Part shown: piece by piece, positions 7,009 through 13,608 of the stretch | Layout of the letters: each line of letters opens with the position of its first letter | Numbering within the stretch: position 1 is the stretch's first letter | From: JAVVRI01 sp036654795 | GTDB lineage: Bacteria > Bacteroidota > Bacteroidia > Bacteroidales > Tannerellaceae | Direction of reading: 5' to 3' | Length of the DNA: 25,904 bases | NCBI GenBank assembly: GCA_036654795.1 | Contig: JAVVRI010000012.1 | Location: forward strand, 1 to 25,904 | Notes under the pieces: model-generated | Databases searched by the model: none | What the model was told of the DNA's origin: nothing | Seen by the model: only the letters and a program-made list of their open reading frames with translations | Program-made: the position numbers and the translations under genes

Positions 7009-7572
7009 TCAAAACAGCAAATTCCCCTCCTTCTTGTCCAGCACGATGCGAAATATCCGCTTGTAGACATCGTATAGCTCTTTCTTGCTTTCCGGTCCCG
7101 GCCAGTCGGCAAATGACTCTCCGGCAAAGAACTTCCAGGTGAATATCTGCTGTGCCCGCTCGGATAACCCCAGACTGGCGACTATCTCGCGCACTTCGCG
7201 AAAACGGTCACAGATATACTCGCTTCTGTCTGGCTCTTCGTCCGGTTCGTCGATGACGTTTAGCCTCCGGTAGTCCACTTTATCATCTACCGGAACAGTT
7301 CTGTAGCGGTGCTGATAAGGCGATGTGTCAGAGGTGACGTTCAGCTTAATCATTTTCAAGATATACCAATCCAGCTCCGTACGTTGTCCCTGCTTTGCTT
7401 CCATCATCCGGATAAGGTTGTCCTGATCCTTCTGCAAAAGCATACAAAGCACTTCATTCAGCACATCTACCGCTTCGCTATCCATGCCCGCAAGTGAGCA
7501 ATGATACTTTGCGTAATCCAGCCACCGGTCGTAACGTCTCTCTATGTAACTATTCAATGCCTCACTTGCCAT
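7009..7572 (-). CDS. Sigma-70-like phage regulator
   Basis: The 187-residue product resembles an extracytoplasmic-type sigma factor. A helical region-2-like segment (RWLDYAKYHCSLAGMDSEAV then LNEVLCMLLQK) comes first, followed by an acidic linker (NVIDEPDEEPDRSEY). A region-4-like segment (LGLSERAQQIFTWKFFAGES then FADW and a helix YDVYKRIFRIV) completes it. Proteins of this type occur in Bacteroidales prophages between the replication and packaging blocks, where they may switch on late genes; that role is inferred. The match is weak at residue level, so it could also be another helix-turn-helix regulator. It has 112 bp of non-coding DNA upstream without a clear promoter. Confidence 0.5.
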   Translation of the reverse strand: MASEALNSYIERRYDRWLDYAKYHCSLAGMDSEAVDVLNEVLCMLLQKDQDNLIRMMEAKQGQRTELDWYILKMIKLNVTSDTSPYQHRYRTVPVDDKVDYRRLNVIDEPDEEPDRSEYICDRFREVREIVASLGLSERAQQIFTWKFFAGESFADWPGPESKKELYDVYKRIFRIVLDKKEGNLLF

Positions 7573-7684
7573 AATTCAATCGTTTTTAGTACATTTGTTC
7601 CCGGAATGTGGGAGGGTGGCACCGTGAGGTAGCTGCCTTTTCTGTTTTCAGAATGTTGGTGAACTCGATAGCTCTTCTACGTAA

Positions 7685-8299
7685 TCATTTTACTTTATAT
7701 TTTCGTTCAAAATCATACTTCTTAAAATCGTGATAAACCGTTTCTAACAGATTGGACGTCCGTTCGCAATTACCTCCTTTGAATCCTTCTGATTCGCTTA
7801 TTGATTGTTCTCGGGCAGTGTACATACGATCAGATACATACGTATGTAGCCAGTCAAATATTACCTGCCCATCTATTCGGTCGTACACTTTACCGTATTG
7901 TCCTTTCTTTGCTCGATTGAAACACAATTTGAAATCATCCGGCTTCAGAAAGTAATATTCTTCGATTATCAGATCAGCGGTAGTAGCCAGTTGAACAGCT
8001 CCCATGCTCTTGCCTACACTGAAAAAATCCAGTATATCATTCAAAATCTTCACCATAAACGAGCGTAGATGATCTTCACCAAATTCTTTGTTTATTACCG
8101 CCAGCGAACAACTGGGGCTATCAAACACATCATTTACCGTTTTTGGATGCAGACTGTTGTAGTATGGCATCGGCAAGACGCCCAAGATGCTCACGCTCTC
8201 GCTTTTTGTTTTCGGCATCAGTTCCGTAGGAAGATCCCCTGTTACCGGATCTGTATTTGCCAATATCTGTACTGCTTGTTGTTTGTCCATCGTTTTCAT
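7685..8299 (-). CDS. Phage protein of unknown function, last gene of the replication operon
   Basis: Up to 204 residues. The conserved-looking core runs from YNSLHPKTVNDVFDSPSCSL through SFMVKILNDILDFFSVGKSM and ATTADLIIEEYYFLKPDDFK to RIDGQVIFDWLHTYVSDR. It is helical, soluble and without recognisable catalytic motifs. The LKPDDFKLCFNRAKKGQYGK segment recalls proteins found beside phage replication initiators, so a helicase-loader or accessory replication role is possible, but I do not recognise the family. The frame opens at 8299 and overlaps the upstream DUF4373 gene by 170 bp. Internal ATGs at 8218 and 8173 would shorten the overlap to 89 or 44 bp, and I cannot decide between them. Confidence 0.6.
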   Translation of the reverse strand: MKTMDKQQAVQILANTDPVTGDLPTELMPKTKSESVSILGVLPMPYYNSLHPKTVNDVFDSPSCSLAVINKEFGEDHLRSFMVKILNDILDFFSVGKSMGAVQLATTADLIIEEYYFLKPDDFKLCFNRAKKGQYGKVYDRIDGQVIFDWLHTYVSDRMYTAREQSISESEGFKGGNCERTSNLLETVYHDFKKYDFERKYKVK

Positions 8300-9092
8300 G
8301 TTTTAAGTAATTACCTTCCAGTATCTTCACGAAATTTGTAGGCTTGAATATCCAATCAAAGTCTGCACGCCAGTTTTGATTATTTTCTCCCATCAGAAAA
8401 GGGCTGTTAGCAGCATTAAGAAGCATTTTAAATATTGCATCTTTACCATGATTTGCCATTCGGGCTTTAATAGCAGCCTTGCGTTTATCAGTCAACTGCG
8501 TTACAGTTGGCAATTTCCCAGCAAAGGTCCTATTGAAATAATCAACTAACTTTTGATAGTCGATTTTGTCAGATTCCCCCTCGGGGGATTTAGGGGGAAT
8601 ACTTTCCTTTATTTTTTTTTCTTTTACTTTCTTTTCTTTTTGTGTACTTTCGGGTGGTAATAATGGGGTTTCTTCCGGCATTCTTCCGGCATTAACCGAG
8701 TTATTGACGTCAAAAACCCAGTAATCGTCATTTATTTCAACATCTTTTCTTTTCAGCGTACTACTTTTAAATCTCTTTTGAATCCCGTTTGAAGTAAGAA
8801 TACTATACTTTTCAAATAGTTCTTGATTGAAGAAATCAACCTGTAGCCCCTTTTTTATCACTTCATCTACCGAACCCTCGGATACCCCAACTATGTCAGC
8901 AATATCAAAAGGTAATTCTCTGTCCCACCCAATGTAATATCCTTTATCTTTGTAGATATTACACAGCAGGCAAATAAGGATTGAAGCCGAATTTGGTCCA
9001 CAGGCACTCATTATTCTCCTGACCTTTCTATCCGAAAAGAAATCGGTATCGAAAGAGAAATATTCAAGTCCTTGTTTAACGGGTCGTGCCAT
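8130..9092 (-). CDS. DUF4373-domain replication-organiser-like protein
   Basis: The 320-residue product starts with the DUF4373 (Lin1244/Lin1753-like) domain: YFSFDTDFFSDRKVRRIM, IYKDKGYYIGWDRELPFDIA and VDEVIKKGLQVDFFN (residues 1 to about 100). This is a winged-helix found at the N-terminus of phage replisome-organiser and DnaD-like proteins. A Lys-rich linker (KKVKEKKIKES) joins it to a C-terminal part (residues about 175-270) with KRKAAIKARMANHGKD and NWRADFDWIFKPTNFVKILE. It probably binds the replication origin or loads a helicase. It follows the ThiF-like gene by 4 bp, so it is part of the PRTRC operon. The linker DNA (8605-8640) is a T-rich low-complexity run. Confidence 0.75.
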   Translation of the reverse strand: MARPVKQGLEYFSFDTDFFSDRKVRRIMSACGPNSASILICLLCNIYKDKGYYIGWDRELPFDIADIVGVSEGSVDEVIKKGLQVDFFNQELFEKYSILTSNGIQKRFKSSTLKRKDVEINDDYWVFDVNNSVNAGRMPEETPLLPPESTQKEKKVKEKKIKESIPPKSPEGESDKIDYQKLVDYFNRTFAGKLPTVTQLTDKRKAAIKARMANHGKDAIFKMLLNAANSPFLMGENNQNWRADFDWIFKPTNFVKILEGNYLKHENDGQTTSSTDIGKYRSGNRGSSYGTDAENKKREREHLGRLADAILQQSASKNGK

Positions 9093-9096
9093 AGCG

Positions 9097-9855
9097 TTAT
9101 AGCTTTATCGGATTGACCTTCATCGTATCGAGATTCAGGTACATACCCTGATAGTCGATGCTTCCGGCGCTAAGTAGTTTCCACAGCAAGGCACAACCCA
9201 GTTGGGCGAGAGTTGAGTTGATAAACAGATCCTGCTTTCTGAGTGCTTCTGCTAAGGAGCAGCTGGGGCCGGATTCTTCTTCATTTACCTGTGATAAATC
9301 GAACAGTTCGGTTATAACTTTCATTTCTGAAACGGTCTCATACTTTTCCGACTTCGGTTGCTCAATACGTCCTAATGTGCCAAGCACTACCTGCCCATGG
9401 TTGGCTCCGTTGCCGAAGTCCATCCAATACATCTTTTGTTTGTGATCGATGCTATTACTTCCGTTCCTGATGGCATTTGCTATCGCCAAACGAGACTTCA
9501 CGCTATCCACGCAACTAATCATGATATTAGCCGGCCTGCCCTGACTGTATAATGCCGGAACCGCCTGCCAGTCTGAACCAAAGAAACGATTAATGCGCGT
9601 TACAAGAACAACAGCCTTATTCAAGCCATGGTCTACAACACTAAATTGTTGCCGTCCAATATTAGCTAACGACACCTCGTCAGGGTCGTAGGCGGTAACG
9701 TGCAACCCCGAATGACCAAGAGCAACCAACGCATGATTGATGCGAGCCAACGCGCCTAATACTTGTGATCCGGTACCGCCAACGCCAATCAGGTTGACCG
9801 TAATCGGATGTGTGGGATTAAGGATATACTTATCCGTGAAATGGATTTTCTTCAT
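9097..9855 (-). CDS. PRTRC system ThiF-family (E1-like) protein
   Basis: The 252-residue product has the Rossmann fold of ThiF/MoeB/E1 enzymes: nucleotide loop VNLIGVGGTGSQVLGAL (GVGGTGS at residues 24-30), YDPDEVSLANIGRQ (55-69) with the conserved Asp and Arg, and the ISCVDSVKSR segment (113-122). C199 in ESGPSCSLAEAL is a good candidate for the thioester cysteine. The CxxC zinc pairs of MoeB are absent, as in other short PRTRC ThiF proteins. By family it should adenylate the C-terminal glycine of a ubiquitin-like protein, here most likely PRTRC protein C. Its ATG overlaps the stop of the E2-like gene by 4 bp. Confidence 0.88.
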   Translation of the reverse strand: MKKIHFTDKYILNPTHPITVNLIGVGGTGSQVLGALARINHALVALGHSGLHVTAYDPDEVSLANIGRQQFSVVDHGLNKAVVLVTRINRFFGSDWQAVPALYSQGRPANIMISCVDSVKSRLAIANAIRNGSNSIDHKQKMYWMDFGNGANHGQVVLGTLGRIEQPKSEKYETVSEMKVITELFDLSQVNEEESGPSCSLAEALRKQDLFINSTLAQLGCALLWKLLSAGSIDYQGMYLNLDTMKVNPIKL

Positions 9856-10544
9856 CGTAGTAATTCTTTTAGGTTCGTCTTAACAGGGAGTAATTCATCT
9901 TCAGGAAACCGACAGTCAGTTTCAATACCTTTTTTTAGTAAGGTAGCCAAATTGTTTTTGACAGGGTTATTACCAAGTATATGTACAAACTCTGATGCCC
10001 AAAACATCTTTTCCCAGTATTGTACAATACGCTCGTATGTAAGCTCGGAAGGCTTATCGACCTGAGCGGAACCAAGACAAACTTTTCCACTATCATAGAT
10101 GTTGAAAAAAGGAGCTTTAAATAGCTTGCTTTTGGGTTTGTTACCTTTGAATGCGAATACAGATAGAGTCGTTGCCGATGCTACGTACACAAGACCCGGT
10201 ATCCACATCTGCCCGTCAGATATTCCAGCCTCTTTACTGAAAAGGAGGTTACGTCTCTCCGGCTTATTATACCACACATACTTCTCGCGCCCACACCGAC
10301 CATCGGCATAGAGCATATTATCAGGTATTGAACCATGAAGCATATCCGACTCGTCAGAAGAGATGGAATCGAATATATTCGTTAGGCATTCTTCCGTCAA
10401 TGGTATGCCTGCGGCCATCTTACCATTGATTATATCTCGGCGCTCGAGGTAGTATTTTTGCTCATGCCTATACACTAATAGGGCCATCTCAGGAGAGAGT
10501 TCCATTAAGATGTCCTTTGTTACGTCATTCATTGGATGTTCCAT
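9852..10544 (-). CDS. PRTRC system protein B, E2-like (Prok-E2_D type)
   Basis: The 230-residue product matches PRTRC protein B: WVWYNKP-type strand (YVWYNKPERRNLLFSKEAGI), IPGLVYVASATTLSVFAFKG and then the active-site segment KAPFFNIYDSGKVCLGSA. This closely follows the E2 pattern PNIYxxGxVCL: Asn148 lies eight residues before Cys156, the same spacing as the HPN Asn and catalytic Cys of ubiquitin-conjugating enzymes. The downstream part (SELTYERIVQYWEKMFWASE) would be the helix after the active site. It should accept the ubiquitin-like protein from the ThiF protein as a thioester. It overlaps the gene before it by 20 bp and the ThiF gene by 4 bp, so all are made together. Confidence 0.85.
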   Translation of the reverse strand: MEHPMNDVTKDILMELSPEMALLVYRHEQKYYLERRDIINGKMAAGIPLTEECLTNIFDSISSDESDMLHGSIPDNMLYADGRCGREKYVWYNKPERRNLLFSKEAGISDGQMWIPGLVYVASATTLSVFAFKGNKPKSKLFKAPFFNIYDSGKVCLGSAQVDKPSELTYERIVQYWEKMFWASEFVHILGNNPVKNNLATLLKKGIETDCRFPEDELLPVKTNLKELLR

Positions 10545-11676
10545 CGCTTATATATTTTTCAAGTTCTTCATAAAATGTATCATACCATTTAGCAAATCTT
10601 GCTGGAAAGTCTGATTTTACTAACAAGCAGTCAGTATTCGGCGCCAAGACCAAATATGAAGCCGGACCATAGGTTTCTAACGCTTGTTCGTCATTGTTGT
10701 AGAATTCGATAGCCATCTGCACAACAGGATCATTAACATCAGTCCCCCAGCAAAAGCATAAGCCACGATCAAAATCGATTACTTCTGTATCGTAATCGTT
10801 ATAGTCGGTAGAGCCGGGGTTATAGTCATAATTGAAGATACAATCCTGTCGAAGTAGCTTTATGCCTGCAAGCATGATTGCGATCAGTCCTTCATCGGCA
10901 TGATTAATATCTTCAGCGAGTAATTTATTGAGTTCGGCTACAAGGTCAGCTTCGACAACCTTCGAACAAGATATCTCCTGCATAATGGTGCCAATATCTC
11001 CTGTATCGTACCTTTTACGCATATCGGACAGCCTTCTCCAACTATCTTCGTCATCTGCCATACATCCTTCCTCGTATTCTTCACCGTATTCCGTTACGAT
11101 ATAATTAAAGTCACGATTTTCGCAGGGAGTATCAATCTTTTGTGTATGCCGGACAAACGACAAGAATTGAAGAAACACGGTTCGTAGCGGTTCACTCATA
11201 TTCTCAATCCCACATATCGGGATATAAAATAATGTGTAGTTCGGGAACTTCAGATCATCATCGAATAGGATTACAGATAGTTTTCCTTTCCAGCTGTCGA
11301 AGTTTATACCAAGCGCATCCGGGAGGTTGTCCCGGAGCGCATGATAAAGGTTGAACGCGTCCAATTCAAAACAACCGGACGGAACGACATGCAGCGTTTT
11401 GCCCATGAGACGAAAATAATTCGCCACAGACTTATACAGATGTACAGCATCCTTTGTATCCTGTACTATGCTTTCTTGCAAGGCACAACCCACCTTGGAA
11501 GCAAGTATATTCTCAAACGTTTGCTTTAAATAATTGCTTCCTGCACCATCGACGGAGGCAGGCGTCTTTTCAGGTGCTCTGTTCTTCCGTTCTCTATATT
11601 CGACCGGTTCTGTTCCTTTAGAAGAACTGCGCCGAGTGCGGCGTGAAACTCTTGTATACTTCTTTGTTTCTTGCAT
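10525..11676 (-). CDS. Probable PRTRC system protein F
   Basis: The 383-residue product sits between the ubiquitin-like protein C and the E2-like protein B, the place PRTRC protein F usually occupies. The N-terminus is basic and disordered (KKYTRVSRRTRRSSSKG). The rest is an alpha/beta protein with NYTLFYIPICGIENMSEPLR, an acidic stretch (EEYEEGCMADDEDSW), LLAEDINHADEGLIAIMLAG and FDRGLCFCWGTDVNDPVVQM. No JAB/MPN metal motif, P-loop or ParB motif is visible, so it is not the deconjugase or a partition protein. The assignment rests mainly on gene order and length. Function unknown; a substrate-recognition or scaffolding role is only a guess. Confidence 0.55.
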   Translation of the reverse strand: MQETKKYTRVSRRTRRSSSKGTEPVEYRERKNRAPEKTPASVDGAGSNYLKQTFENILASKVGCALQESIVQDTKDAVHLYKSVANYFRLMGKTLHVVPSGCFELDAFNLYHALRDNLPDALGINFDSWKGKLSVILFDDDLKFPNYTLFYIPICGIENMSEPLRTVFLQFLSFVRHTQKIDTPCENRDFNYIVTEYGEEYEEGCMADDEDSWRRLSDMRKRYDTGDIGTIMQEISCSKVVEADLVAELNKLLAEDINHADEGLIAIMLAGIKLLRQDCIFNYDYNPGSTDYNDYDTEVIDFDRGLCFCWGTDVNDPVVQMAIEFYNNDEQALETYGPASYLVLAPNTDCLLVKSDFPARFAKWYDTFYEELEKYISDGTSNE

Positions 11677-11680
11677 GTCT

Positions 11681-11890
11681 TCATCCTTTTGTACCTACGG
11701 TCGTTTTGAATTCATATATTACTCTGTCGCTATCCATTTTCGGACCATGCACATTCGATGTTGTCAGCTCCGGATAGGTATTGCTATAGAAGCTCATCAC
11801 TTCATCCGGCGAAAGGTTTCTGTCCGGATCAGTCAATTCGATAGTGCCATGCTTAAATACCCGTGGCAGGGTTGTAATATTTAGTGCCAT
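11681..11890 (-). CDS. PRTRC system protein C, ubiquitin-like (Prok_Ub)
   Basis: The 69-residue product has the PRTRC-C pattern: LPRVFKHGTIELTDPDRNLS, PDEVMSFYSNTYPELTTSNV, then HGPKMDSDRVIYEFKTTVGT and a final Lys-Gly. It is a beta-grasp ubiquitin-like protein and ends exactly at a glycine (GTKG), so no maturation step is needed before activation by the ThiF protein. The C-terminus has one glycine and not the GG of eukaryotic ubiquitin. The start overlaps the stop of protein E by one base (TAATG), and 4 bp separate it from the protein F gene. It would be the modifier or protein tag of this cassette. Confidence 0.85.
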   Translation of the reverse strand: MALNITTLPRVFKHGTIELTDPDRNLSPDEVMSFYSNTYPELTTSNVHGPKMDSDRVIYEFKTTVGTKG

Positions 11891-12462
11891 TATTCTTCCT
11901 CCTCTTCGTTATCGTTAATACTCTCTGTTGCTTCTTCCGGCAGCTCTTCCAGATAACTATCTTCTACCGCTTCCTCCTCAAATAGGGAACCAGCCCCGGC
12001 CTTTGCCTGTAGCTTATCTATCCTTTTCTGAATAGATAGTTTATCCTGAGCAAATTCTTTTGCTTGTTTAAGGCAAGCCACTGCATTTTTCAGTTTGCCG
12101 CCTTTTTCAAGATCATCGGCTTTCTTTACCAGTTGATCGTATTTTTTCTTATTCGCATCCGCAGCTTTGCTCTTGGATTGAACTTCTGCTAAGGAGGTCT
12201 CAAATTCTTTCATATTACCGAGTAACCCGGCTGCCGACTGTATGGGGGCAGAGATGACAGAAGAAAAACCTTTGTCGAGTTCATCCGGAGTACCACTAAC
12301 GACCAGCGGAAGCAAACGCTTGGCGGCATCGTCTTTGAGGTTCGTTACTCGTGGCATAACGCTTACGATAAGGTTCTCGCCACTTCTTTTGATAGTAATG
12401 TTTAGTTCAACGCCTGCGCTAACTAAACCGCTGATTTCTTTGAAGAAAAACATATTTGTCAT
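11890..12462 (-). CDS. PRTRC system protein E
   Basis: The 190-residue product fits PRTRC-E: an N-terminal strand domain (FFFKEISGLVSAGVELNITI then KRSGENLIVSVMPR, PLVVSGTPDELDKGF), a central helical part with SAAGLLGNMKEFETSLAEVQ and a long Lys-rich coiled coil (residues about 95-160). The C-terminus is acidic (EELPEEATESINDNEEEEE). No enzymatic motif is visible, and the family has no assigned biochemical role. The coiled coil suggests a scaffold. A start at residue 4 (MFFFKE) is possible. The gene follows dnaN by 13 bp. Confidence 0.8.
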   Translation of the reverse strand: MTNMFFFKEISGLVSAGVELNITIKRSGENLIVSVMPRVTNLKDDAAKRLLPLVVSGTPDELDKGFSSVISAPIQSAAGLLGNMKEFETSLAEVQSKSKAADANKKKYDQLVKKADDLEKGGKLKNAVACLKQAKEFAQDKLSIQKRIDKLQAKAGAGSLFEEEAVEDSYLEELPEEATESINDNEEEEE

Positions 12463-12475
12463 GATTTTAATTTGA

Positions 12476-13597
12476 TTAGTTGTTGATTGATATCGGCATC
12501 ATCAAGTAAATGAGCTCCTCTCCTTTATGTTTGACTTCCGGGAGTATAAGCATGGCGCTGTATTCCTGCTTGAGTGTGATTATACATCTATCTGAGTTGA
12601 TATGGGTGATTATATCCATCAGATAGCTACTCTTTACGCCTACCTTCATAGGCAGTCCAACGTATTCGCATGCGATCACTTCCTCTGCATTGGTAGACAT
12701 GTCCAGATCACAGGCAGTGACAGTTAACTGATCTTTCTGTATATCGCAAACAAGGAGACTGGATACCTTATTGGCGAAAACGGATACACGGTTTACCGAA
12801 CTCATAAGATCGGCCGTAGAGACCACCAGGCGCTTATCGTTATCTTTTGGGATAACGCTATTGTAGTTAGCATACCTGCCTTCAACCAGACGGAAGATAA
12901 GCGTATTGATGCCGAACGTAACCGAGGCATTCGATTTGCCGGATACAATCAATACGGGTTCATCCTCGTTGTTCGGAAGAATAGCTTTTAGTACTGAGCC
13001 TATCTTTTTGCTAATCATGATCGCGCATGTGTCGGCATCATAGTCATTCTCTTTTTCTAACTTTCCAAGAACGTGACCATCCGAAGCCACAAAGGTCAAT
13101 AATCCTTTCTTTACCGATAGATAGACAGTAGCCATAACCGGTCGAAGCTCATCCTCGGCCACCAAATGTTGCACCTGATTCAATCCATACAGAAGAGTTG
13201 CACACGAGGTGGTAAATTTTACCGGTTCTTCTATAGCTTTCGGTTCAGGGAAGGTTTCTACAGAGAACCCAACCATCTCAAACTTACCACCGGCATACTT
13301 GACGACAATCTCATTCTTTGCTTCCGAGACAATGAATATGAGCGGTTGCTCGGGAAGTGTTTTTAGTGCATTGAGTAGCATGGCTGCCGGGATACAAACT
13401 TTATACGCTGCGTCCGCCACACAATCCAGACTGGTTGTTATCCGACCTTCGTCGTTGGCTGCCGTGATAAATACTGTATCCTTCTGAATATCGAACAGGA
13501 TATTATAAAGGATAGGTAAACTCGCTTTGGAGGGTACCATTTTCCAGATTGATTGCAATCCGGAAAGAAGATTTGTTTTTGATACTGTGAATGTCAT
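12476..13597 (-). CDS. dnaN: DNA polymerase III beta subunit (phage-encoded sliding clamp)
   Basis: The 373-residue length is typical of DnaN. The N-terminus MTFTVSKTNLLSGLQSIWKM, the first-domain strands (SLPILYNILFDI, VFITAANDEGRITTSL), VFANKVSSLLVCDIQKDQLT and the C-terminal YLMMPISINN (usually YLVMPMRL-like) match all three clamp domains. It forms a dimeric ring that tethers polymerase to DNA. Being in a prophage operon it is probably an extra copy beside the host clamp. It lies between the methyltransferase (11 bp upstream) and PRTRC-E (13 bp downstream). A clamp directly beside a ubiquitin-like conjugation cassette is unusual and is discussed in the findings. Confidence 0.88.
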   Translation of the reverse strand: MTFTVSKTNLLSGLQSIWKMVPSKASLPILYNILFDIQKDTVFITAANDEGRITTSLDCVADAAYKVCIPAAMLLNALKTLPEQPLIFIVSEAKNEIVVKYAGGKFEMVGFSVETFPEPKAIEEPVKFTTSCATLLYGLNQVQHLVAEDELRPVMATVYLSVKKGLLTFVASDGHVLGKLEKENDYDADTCAIMISKKIGSVLKAILPNNEDEPVLIVSGKSNASVTFGINTLIFRLVEGRYANYNSVIPKDNDKRLVVSTADLMSSVNRVSVFANKVSSLLVCDIQKDQLTVTACDLDMSTNAEEVIACEYVGLPMKVGVKSSYLMDIITHINSDRCIITLKQEYSAMLILPEVKHKGEELIYLMMPISINN

Positions 13598-13608
13598 AGT
13601 GATTGTTT

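Noticed and set aside
10525..11676. JAB/MPN deconjugase in the protein F-like gene
   Set aside because: No HxH...SxxD motif is visible; the His residues are not in the right arrangement.
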